Origin: Opitutia bacterium UBA957
GTDB taxonomy: Bacteria > Verrucomicrobiota > Verrucomicrobiia > Opitutales > UBA953
Length of the DNA: 15,668 bases
Assembly: GCA_002293065.1 (NCBI GenBank)
Contig: DBCN01000044.1
Coordinates: 1-15,668 of the forward strand
Direction: 5' to 3'
Position numbers and translations under genes: made by a program. Within the stretch, counting starts at the first letter, position 1, and every line of letters starts with the position of its first letter. Positions 1-6,170 of this stretch are shown here, piece after piece. The notes under the pieces were generated by a model that was not told the DNA's origin, did no database searches, and was given only the letters and a program-made list of their open reading frames with translations.

Positions 1-455
1 GGGACGACGGGCGCAGGGCCCGCGGTCGGGCGCGGCGGAGCCAAGGGTGCTGGGCGCGGCGGCAGGACGGTCGGGGGGACGTTGGGCTTGGCGGCGGCCG
101 GTGCGGCGCTGGCAGCCGGGGCGGTGGGCTTGGCGGCTTCGACGGCGGGCTTGGCCGGCGCAACCGGGGCGACCGGAGCTGGGGCGGGAGCGGGGATCGC
201 CTCTTCCTTCTTCGGCAACTTATCCGCCGCGAACTTCATGAAGTCATCGCGGTAGAACTTGCTGAAGTTGCTGGAAGCCGCGGGCTTCTTGCCTTCGGCG
301 TAGACGAGCTCCTTGAAGTCCGGATGGGCCTCCACGAACTGATCCGCCAAGGCGAGCAATGCCTTGACCTCGAGGCCGAGTTCCTTGGCCACGTCGCTGT
401 AACGCTGGGTGGTCGAGGCCTTCTTCGCTTCAGGTTTCTTCTTCTTCTCGGTCAT
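1..455 (-). CDS. infB: Translation initiation factor IF-2, N-terminal part (runs off the left edge)
   Basis: IF-2 is the GTPase that brings initiator tRNA to the small ribosomal subunit and promotes subunit joining. Only about 151 residues from the ATG at 455 are in the window. After a Lys-rich start (MTEKKKKPEAKK) comes a small helical module, RYSDVAKELGLEVKALLALADQF, here split as RYSDVAKELG and LEVKALLALADQF, which resembles the IF-2 N-terminal module. A long Ala/Pro/Lys linker begins around residue 88. The G domain lies outside the window, so the call rests on this N-terminus plus the position directly after nusA, the usual nusA-infB order. The gap to the nusA stop is 45 bases and holds no terminator, so the two are probably co-transcribed. 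No clear Shine-Dalgarno sequence precedes the ATG. A different Ala/Pro-rich protein cannot be strictly excluded. Confidence 0.85.
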   Translation of the reverse strand, partial: MTEKKKKPEAKKASTTQRYSDVAKELGLEVKALLALADQFVEAHPDFKELVYAEGKKPAASSNFSKFYRDDFMKFAADKLPKKEEAIPAPAPAPVAPVAPAKPAVEAAKPTAPAASAAPAAAKPNVPPTVLPPRPAPLAPPRPTAGPAPVV

Positions 456-500
456 GTGCAGGTGCTGGGTGGACGGTAGAGGGAGGGGCAGCAGACGGAC

Positions 501-1757
501 TTAGGCTTGGCCAGCGGTCTTGGCTTTGGCGACGGCAGCGAGGACGGTGTTGAATTCGTCTTCGGTGATCGAGGTGCCGACCAAGTCGTCCGCGGTCACG
601 TCGCTGAAGGCGGCGAGCTCGGCGATGCCGAGGCCCACGAACTTCGCGATGAGTTCAGGCGAAAGCTGGAGCAGGGCGGCGAGGCGCAGGGCCTTTTCGC
701 CGAGCTGAGCGTCCACGCTTTCCGGCGCGCGCGTCGACTTCGTGATGTCGAGGCGCCAGCCCATGAGCTTGGAGGTGAGGCGGGCGTTGCGGCCCTTGGA
801 GCCGATCGCGATGCGCATGTCATCTTCGTCGACTTCGAAGTGGATGAGGCGGTTGCGCTCGTCGACGTGCACGTTGCGGGGCTTGGCCGGGCGGATGGCT
901 TCTTCAAGCAGCTGCAGGGGCTCGGGGCGCCAGCGGATGATGTCGATCTTCTCGCCGTTGAGTTCCTTGACGATGTTGCGGACGCGGGCGCCACGGGCAC
1001 CGACGCAGGCGCCGACGGGGTCGACCTTGGGGTCGGAGGAGTCGACGGCGATCTTGGTGCGGTAGCCCGGATCGCGGGCCATGGCGGCGATTTTGACCGT
1101 TTTGTCGGCGATTTCGGCGACTTCGAGCTCGAGGAGGCGGCGGACGAAATTCGGGTGCGCACGGGAAAGGACGAATTCCCGGCCACGCTGGGTGTCTTCG
1201 CGGATTTCGAGGAGGAGGCAACGGATGCGGTCGCCCGTGCGGAAGATTTCGCCTTGGCAGCTTTCGGCGCGGGTGAGGACGGCTTCGGCCGAGCCGAGCT
1301 CGACGACGACGTTGCCGCGGTCGTTGCGGCGGACGGTGCCGGTGACGATGTCGCCGATCTTATCCTTATACTCCTTGAAGACCTGGTCCTTCTCGATCTT
1401 GCGGAACCGCTGGTTGAGGAGCTGCTTGGTGCTCATGGCCGCGATGCGACCGAGGTCCGAGACGGCGATGGGGCGGCGGACTTCCTCGCCGATCTTGGCG
1501 TCGGCCTTCAGGGCGGTCGCGGCGACCGGGTTGATTTCCTTGAGGGGGTCGGACGGGGAGTCGCTGACGATGTAGACCGCGAAGGCGTCCAGCTTGCCGG
1601 TGGCGGGGTCGGCGATGACCTCGATGTTCTGGCCGGCGAGGACGGACTTTTCGACCGAAGACTTGATGGCTTCGGCGATGAGCGCACAGGCTTCATCCTT
1701 GGGGATATTCTTTTCTTTTTCGAGGTACTGCAGGTAGGGCTTAATGTCTACGCTCAT
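501..1757 (-). CDS. nusA: Transcription termination/antitermination factor NusA
   Basis: NusA binds RNA polymerase and nascent RNA, modulating pausing, intrinsic termination and antitermination. The 418-residue product shows the full order: an N-terminal polymerase-binding domain (about 1-125), an S1 domain (about 133-200, GDIVTGTV...), KH1 with VGACVGARGARV (248-259), KH2 with IAIGSKGRNARL (317-328), and a C-terminal helix-hairpin-helix region (about 355-412). It is longer than the minimal Bacillus form and shorter than the E. coli form with two acidic repeats. The ATG at 1757 fits the family N-terminus, but no Shine-Dalgarno sequence is visible upstream. It heads the operon with infB. rimP, which often precedes nusA, is absent, and ettA is divergent upstream. 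An intrinsic terminator 35 bases before the start codon, on the same strand, suggests the gene is controlled by attenuation. Confidence 0.97.
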   Translation of the reverse strand: MSVDIKPYLQYLEKEKNIPKDEACALIAEAIKSSVEKSVLAGQNIEVIADPATGKLDAFAVYIVSDSPSDPLKEINPVAATALKADAKIGEEVRRPIAVSDLGRIAAMSTKQLLNQRFRKIEKDQVFKEYKDKIGDIVTGTVRRNDRGNVVVELGSAEAVLTRAESCQGEIFRTGDRIRCLLLEIREDTQRGREFVLSRAHPNFVRRLLELEVAEIADKTVKIAAMARDPGYRTKIAVDSSDPKVDPVGACVGARGARVRNIVKELNGEKIDIIRWRPEPLQLLEEAIRPAKPRNVHVDERNRLIHFEVDEDDMRIAIGSKGRNARLTSKLMGWRLDITKSTRAPESVDAQLGEKALRLAALLQLSPELIAKFVGLGIAELAAFSDVTADDLVGTSITEDEFNTVLAAVAKAKTAGQA

Positions 1758-1792
1758 GGGTATACGGGTGGTGTGGTGAGAAAATGGGCGAC

Positions 1793-1820
1793 AAAAAAGG
1801 CGGGTCCGGCTGGACCCACC
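1793..1820 (-). terminator. Intrinsic terminator in the nusA leader
   Basis: On the minus strand the sequence reads GGTGGGTCC-AGCC-GGACCCGCC and is followed directly by six T. The stem is 9 bp with one G-T wobble and the loop is 4 bases. It lies 35 bases upstream of the nusA ATG on the same strand. The neighbouring gene, ettA, is divergent, so no upstream gene needs terminating here. The likely role is premature termination of the nusA-infB transcript. An alternative is an end point for a short RNA or for antisense transcription coming from ettA. Confidence 0.72.
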
Positions 1821-1833
1821 TTATGGAAAGGTG
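1817..1833 (-). promoter_or_regulatory. Candidate alternative (antiterminator-like) hairpin in the nusA leader
   Basis: The minus strand carries CACCTT-TCCAT-AAGGTG, a perfect 6-bp stem with a 5-base loop. Its 3' arm shares GGTG with the 5' arm of the terminator at 1793-1820. If this hairpin forms first, the terminator loses its basal pairs and its stem no longer abuts the T-run. The overlap is seen directly; the switch is inference. Confidence 0.45.
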
Positions 1834-1845
1834 ACTAGGTCTTCG

Positions 1846-1874
1846 GGTATGCCCGCCCCGCGAGGGCCTGTCAA
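1846..1874 (-). promoter_or_regulatory. Candidate sigma-70-type promoter for the nusA leader
   Basis: A consensus -35 TTGACA (1874-1869) is followed after 17 bases by CATACC (1851-1846), which matches only 3 of 6 positions of TATAAT. Transcription would start near 1839 and give an RNA of about 45 bases if it ended at the leader terminator. The -35 box is consensus but the -10 is weak, so this is tentative. Confidence 0.35.
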
Positions 1875-1888
1875 GGCGGGACGCCTTG
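1872..1888. repeat. Inverted repeat in the nusA/ettA intergenic region
   Basis: CAAGGCG-GGA-CGCCTTG gives two perfect 7-base arms around a 3-base spacer. It overlaps the candidate -35 box of the nusA promoter. It could be an operator, part of a leader structure, or one copy of a dispersed palindromic repeat. I found no second copy in this window. Confidence 0.5.
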
Positions 1889-1946
1889 GCGGGGGCGGGG
1901 TGGGTTCCGCTTGCCCCCGGGGGGTCTTCGGTAAACCTCTTGCCCC

Positions 1947-3623
1947 ATGGCCGACGAAAAGGTGATTTTTACCATGACGGGGGTGACCAAGCACTTCGAG
2001 AAGAAGCCGGTCTTCCGTGACATCTCCCTGTCCTACTTCTTCGGCGCCAAAATCGGCGTCCTCGGCCTCAACGGTTCCGGCAAGTCGACCTTGCTCAAGA
2101 TCATGGCCGGCGAAGACAAGGAGTTCGACGGTGAGATCAGCGCGGTCCCCGGCTACACCTTGGGCTACCTCGCCCAGGAGCCCCGCCTGGATGAAAGCAA
2201 GACGGTCGCCGAATGCGTCAAGGAAGCGGTCTCCGAGATGAAGGCGCTGTTGGAGGAGTACGACGACACGTTCGTCAAGGTCTCCGAAACCGATGACGCG
2301 AAGGAACAGGAGAAGATCCTGGCCCGCCAAGGTGAGATCCAGTCCATCCTCGATGCCCGGGGTGGCTGGGATTTGGACGCCCGCATCGAGATGGCCCTCG
2401 AGGCCTTGCGCTGCCCCGCGCCGGATGCGGTCGTGTCGACCTTGTCCGGCGGCGAAAAGCGCCGCGTGGCCCTCTGCCGCCTTTTGTTGATGGAGCCGGA
2501 CATCCTCCTGCTCGACGAACCGACCAACCACCTCGATGCCGACACGGTGGCCTGGCTCGAGCGTCACCTGCAGAACTACAAGGGTACGGTCATCGCGATC
2601 ACGCACGACCGTTACTTCCTCGATAACGTGGCGGGCTGGATCCTTGAGCTCGACCGTGGTCGCGGGGTGCCCTGGAAAGGCAACTACTCTTCTTGGCTCG
2701 AGCAAAAGCAGAAGCGCATCGAGGCCGAGGAGAAGCAGACAATCGCCCGTTCCCGCTCGATGGAACGCGAACGCGAATGGGCCGGTTCCTCGCCCAAGGC
2801 GCGCGTGGCCAAGAACAAGGCCCGCTTGCGTGCCTATGAACAGATGCTCTCGCAGGATCAGGCGCAGACGGAGAGCAAGGCGGAGATTTGGATTCCGCCC
2901 GGCCCGCGTCTCGGGGGCGCCGTCATCGAGGCCAAGGGTTTGATGAAGGCCTATGGCGACCGCATCCTGATGGAGGACGTCAACTTCTCGCTGCCCGCCG
3001 GCGGCATCGTCGGCATCATCGGGCCGAACGGCGCGGGCAAGACGACGCTCTTCCGCATGATCACCGGCCAGGAGAAGCCCGACAAGGGCACGTTGACGTT
3101 GGGTGAGACCGTCAAGATCGCGCACGTCGATCAGTCGCGCGATTCCTTGCCGGCGGACAAGGCCCTCTGGGAAGCGATCTCCGACGGCCAGGACATGGTC
3201 CACCTCGGTAAGGTCATCGTCCCCGCCCGCGCCTATGCGGCGCGCTTCGGTTTCACGGGCGATGTGCAACAGCGCAAGGTCGGGTTGATGTCGGGGGGCG
3301 AACGCAACCGCATCCACCTCGCCCGTTTGATCAAGGCCGGCGCCAACGTGCTGCTCCTCGACGAACCAACCAACGACCTCGACGTGAACACCATCCGCGC
3401 GTTGGAAGACGCCTTGGAATCTTTCGCCGGTTGCGCCGTGGTGATCTCGCATGACCGGTGGTTCCTCGACCGCGTGGCGACGCATATCTTGGCCTTCGAA
3501 GATGACGGCAAACTCGTCTGGCACGAAGGCAACTACGGCGACTACCTCGAAGCCCGCCGTCGGCGACTCGGGGAGGATTCCGACACGCCGCGGCGTCCGA
3601 AGTACCGCCGGCTTACGCGTTGA
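1947..3623 (+). CDS. ettA: Energy-dependent translational throttle protein EttA (ABC-F ATPase)
   Basis: EttA is a soluble ABC-F protein that binds the ribosomal E site and gates the first elongation steps according to the ATP/ADP ratio. The 558-residue product is about the length of the E. coli protein. It has two ABC cassettes and no membrane segments. Cassette one has Walker A GLNGSGKST (40-48), signature LSGGE (166-170) and Walker B LLLDEPTNHLD (187-197). Cassette two has Walker A GPNGAGKTT (359-367), signature SGGE (449-452) and Walker B LLLDEPTNDLD (469-479). The charged linker between them and the tail with YLEARRRRLG and PKYRRLTR fit EttA specifically. The N-terminus aligns with EttA from the ATG at 1947, although no Shine-Dalgarno sequence is visible. 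Its last 11 bases overlap the end of malQ on the other strand. Confidence 0.95.
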   Translation: MADEKVIFTMTGVTKHFEKKPVFRDISLSYFFGAKIGVLGLNGSGKSTLLKIMAGEDKEFDGEISAVPGYTLGYLAQEPRLDESKTVAECVKEAVSEMKALLEEYDDTFVKVSETDDAKEQEKILARQGEIQSILDARGGWDLDARIEMALEALRCPAPDAVVSTLSGGEKRRVALCRLLLMEPDILLLDEPTNHLDADTVAWLERHLQNYKGTVIAITHDRYFLDNVAGWILELDRGRGVPWKGNYSSWLEQKQKRIEAEEKQTIARSRSMEREREWAGSSPKARVAKNKARLRAYEQMLSQDQAQTESKAEIWIPPGPRLGGAVIEAKGLMKAYGDRILMEDVNFSLPAGGIVGIIGPNGAGKTTLFRMITGQEKPDKGTLTLGETVKIAHVDQSRDSLPADKALWEAISDGQDMVHLGKVIVPARAYAARFGFTGDVQQRKVGLMSGGERNRIHLARLIKAGANVLLLDEPTNDLDVNTIRALEDALESFAGCAVVISHDRWFLDRVATHILAFEDDGKLVWHEGNYGDYLEARRRRLGEDSDTPRRPKYRRLTR

Positions 3624-5088
3624 GGCGTCGGCACTGCGCCAAGCGCGGACGCCAGGCGGGTAGGGTGCGGGTCAGTTCCGCGAACTCCGCATCCGTCAGG
3701 CGCCACGTCCAGTTGCCCTGCGGGTTGCCGGGGGTATTGAAACGGGCGGCTGAGCCCAACCCGAGCAGGTCTTGGACAGGCAGGATGGCGCAGACCGCCG
3801 GCGTGCGCAGCACGGCGTCGATCAAAGCCGTCGGCACGTCATCCACGGTCCCGAGGAGTTCCTGCAGGTTGGCTTGTTCTTCCGGCGTGGCGCTCCCGAG
3901 CCAACCCCGCAGGGTGTCATTGTCGTGCGTGCCCGTATAGACGACGCGGTCGGCGGTCACGTTGTCCGGATGGTGAGGGTTGTCGGCGGCTCCGCCGAAG
4001 CCGAACTGCAGGACCGCCATGCCGGGCAGGCCGGACGCTTTTCGGAGAACATCGACGCCCGGGGAGAGCAAGCCAAGGTCTTCGGCGACCAACGGCAAGT
4101 CACCCATGGCGAGCGTGAAGGCCAAGCCCGGACCGTCGTGCCACGTGCCACCACGGGCGTTGGGTGCGTCGGCCGGCACGCTCCAGTAGTCGCACAAGCC
4201 GCGGAAGTGATCGATGCGGACGGCATCGAAAAGCTCGAGGTCGTGCGCGACGCGGGCGCGCCACCAGGCGAAGCCCTCCGCCGCATGCGCGGGCCAGTCG
4301 TAGAGCGGATTGCCCCAGAGTTGGCCATCTTCGGCGAAGTAATCCGGCGGCACGCCCGCCACCGCCGTGGGTCGGCCATGGGCATCGAGCTGGAAGAGTT
4401 GCGGGTGGGCGCGAACGTCGCAGCCGTCGGCCGAGACGTAGATGGGTTCGTCGCCCATGAGGCGGATGCCGTGCCGCTCGGCGTGGGCCCGCAAGGCCTG
4501 CCATTGTTCGGCGAAGAGGAACTGCAGCGCCGCGGCTTCGGCGCAGAGGGTCGCGTCGGCTGCCGACGCGATCCAATGGGCTGGCGCCGTGAAACCGTTT
4601 TGTTCGCGGAGGGCGGAGAAATGACACCAAGCCGGTAACCAGGCGGCCTGGTCGGTTTGGAACTTCAGGAAGCGTGCGTCGTGCGCGAGCGCCACGGCCG
4701 CGCGGGCGCCGGCTCGCTTGAGGAGCGGCCGGAGATCATGCCAGAGGCGTCCGTAATTCGTCTGCTGATCCGCGCCGCGGTGGATGCCGGCGACTTCCGC
4801 CGCCGTGAGGTAACCGCGCCGCTCCAAGTCGCCGAGATCGAGCAGGTAGGGGTTGCCGGCGAAGATGGAGAGGGCTTGGTAAGGCGAGTCGCCGTAGCCG
4901 GTCGGACCGAGCGGACAGACCTGCCACCAGGTGAAACCGCCCGCCGCCAGGGCCTCGATGAAGCGGTGGGCTTCCGCGCCGAGCGTCCCGATGGGTCCCG
5001 GGCCCGGTAGGGCGGTCGGGTGCAACAGCACGCCGGCGGACCGTTGCGGAAAGGCGCGGCAACGGAAGGCGTTAGGCGCTGCGGGCAT
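3613..5088 (-). CDS. malQ: 4-alpha-glucanotransferase (amylomaltase, GH77)
   Basis: This cytoplasmic enzyme transfers alpha-1,4-glucan segments between maltodextrins, in glycogen or maltodextrin turnover. From the ATG at 5088 it is 491 residues, the short Thermus/plant-type length. The GH77 catalytic residues are visible: nucleophile D293 in RIDHFRG, acid/base E336 in VAEDLG, and D389 in GTHDNDT. The N-terminal SAGVLLHPTALPGPGPIGTLG is the usual start, here SAGVLLHPTALPG followed by PGPIGTLG. An upstream in-frame start (5136) would add 16 residues unlike the family and overlap the preceding gene. The ATG at 5088 lies 2 bases after that gene's stop, so it is translated from the mfd operon. No other glycogen gene is nearby, so this looks like a lone copy inserted in an operon of unrelated function. 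Confidence 0.95.
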   Translation of the reverse strand: MPAAPNAFRCRAFPQRSAGVLLHPTALPGPGPIGTLGAEAHRFIEALAAGGFTWWQVCPLGPTGYGDSPYQALSIFAGNPYLLDLGDLERRGYLTAAEVAGIHRGADQQTNYGRLWHDLRPLLKRAGARAAVALAHDARFLKFQTDQAAWLPAWCHFSALREQNGFTAPAHWIASAADATLCAEAAALQFLFAEQWQALRAHAERHGIRLMGDEPIYVSADGCDVRAHPQLFQLDAHGRPTAVAGVPPDYFAEDGQLWGNPLYDWPAHAAEGFAWWRARVAHDLELFDAVRIDHFRGLCDYWSVPADAPNARGGTWHDGPGLAFTLAMGDLPLVAEDLGLLSPGVDVLRKASGLPGMAVLQFGFGGAADNPHHPDNVTADRVVYTGTHDNDTLRGWLGSATPEEQANLQELLGTVDDVPTALIDAVLRTPAVCAILPVQDLLGLGSAARFNTPGNPQGNWTWRLTDAEFAELTRTLPAWRPRLAQCRRLNA

Positions 5089-5090
5089 CT

Positions 5091-6170
5091 TCAGCGGTAT
5101 TCCACGTAGTGCTTGGTCCGGAGTTCGGCCAACCACTTCTCAACCGTTTCCTTGATCGCCTGGGAGCGGACGCGCTCCTCGACCAGCGCGCGCACCTTGG
5201 GGTCTTCCAGGGTGTCGGTGCCCGCCTTCTTGAAGCCTTCGCGCTTCAGGATGAACCAGAGCGCTGGGCTGCCCGGAATGTCGAACTGCAGGGCTTCCGA
5301 AATCTCGCCATCCTTCATGCCGCTCACCACGCCGACCACGCGTTCGTTGATGTCTTCGAGCGGTTTCCAGCCGGTGTCGCCGCCTTGCTTGGCGAAGTCG
5401 TCGGTGCTGATCGCTTCGGCCACCTCGGCGAAGCCCGGCGCCGCCGCCTTGATCGTCGTCTTGTAACGCGTCGCGGTGGCGGGGAGTTTCGCCGGGTCGC
5501 GGAGGGCGGCCGCCCAGGCTTCGGCGCGGGCCTTGCCCTCGGCGAGGGTTTCGCTGGCGCCTTGCATCAAGGTGATCTGGCGGAGCTGGACGCTTTCCTT
5601 GCGGACGAACTCCGACCGGTGGGCGTCGTAATAGGCCTGCAGTTTGCCGGGGCCGACCTCGAGGGCCGTGCGGCGGACTTGGCCGATCATGTATTCGAAG
5701 ATGATGCGGTCCTCGATGAACTTCCGGTAGGAAAGCGGCGTGTGCCCCGTGGCCCGGAGGGAAGCGACGAAGCGGTTGCGGTCACCGTTGAATTCACGCC
5801 GGATGGTCTCCTCGATGTCGCCGTCGATGTAGGAGGCGGGCACCTTCCCGACGCTGGCCTTGAACTCGGCGATGGCCAATTGCCGGTCGGTGATCTGCTT
5901 GAGGGCTTCCTCGGCGTAATTGGCGATCGCTTGGTTGAATTCGGCATCGCTCTTGCCGCGGCCGATCTCCTCCACGAAGGGTGCGAGCTGCCGGCGCAGG
6001 TCCGAAAGCGTGATGGGCTGGCCGTTGGCGTTGCCGGCGATGCGGTCGGCGTTGAGTTCGGACCAGCGCTGGGCGGCCGCGGCTTCGGCTTGGGTTTTTT
6101 TCGGGAGCGCCTGGGCCGGCGCAAGGGTGGCCGCGCCAAGGAGGAGGCAGGAAATAGAAAGAGCGTTCAT
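5091..6170 (-). CDS. Secreted SurA-like peptidyl-prolyl isomerase / periplasmic chaperone
   Basis: The 359-residue product starts with a signal peptide (MNALSISCLLLGAATLAPA, cleavage likely after residue 19). It is followed by a helical SurA-type N-terminal chaperone region (about 43-170) and a parvulin-like domain (about 190-312) containing GGDTGW (263-268). A C-terminal helix (about 323-352) probably folds back on the N-terminal region, as in SurA. The likely role is handling unfolded outer-membrane proteins in the periplasm. The usual parvulin His residues appear replaced (Q198 in LRQITL and F306 in LWFILK), so isomerase activity is doubtful. The ATG at 6170 overlaps the mfd TGA as ATGA. 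An alternative longer reading frame upstream lies inside mfd and would lose the signal peptide. The family is clear, but orthology to surA is not established. Confidence 0.88.
   Translation of the reverse strand: MNALSISCLLLGAATLAPAQALPKKTQAEAAAAQRWSELNADRIAGNANGQPITLSDLRRQLAPFVEEIGRGKSDAEFNQAIANYAEEALKQITDRQLAIAEFKASVGKVPASYIDGDIEETIRREFNGDRNRFVASLRATGHTPLSYRKFIEDRIIFEYMIGQVRRTALEVGPGKLQAYYDAHRSEFVRKESVQLRQITLMQGASETLAEGKARAEAWAAALRDPAKLPATATRYKTTIKAAAPGFAEVAEAISTDDFAKQGGDTGWKPLEDINERVVGVVSGMKDGEISEALQFDIPGSPALWFILKREGFKKAGTDTLEDPKVRALVEERVRSQAIKETVEKWLAELRTKHYVEYR

Noticed and set aside
47..241. Arg/Trp-rich 64-codon plus-strand frame at the left edge
   Set aside because: It is antisense to the Ala/Pro-rich linker of infB, which explains its composition.
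507..1838. 443-codon plus-strand open frame opposite nusA
   Set aside because: It is antisense to a clear nusA, has a low-complexity Asp/Gly/Val-rich composition typical of GC-rich shadow frames, and shows no recognisable domain.
1821..3524. 567-codon minus-strand open frame opposite ettA
   Set aside because: It mirrors the codon pattern of ettA and shows no domain; its start region overlaps the nusA leader by chance.
5089..5136. Upstream start for malQ
   Set aside because: It would add 16 residues unlike the family and overlap the preceding gene; the ATG at 5088 fits both family and operon spacing.
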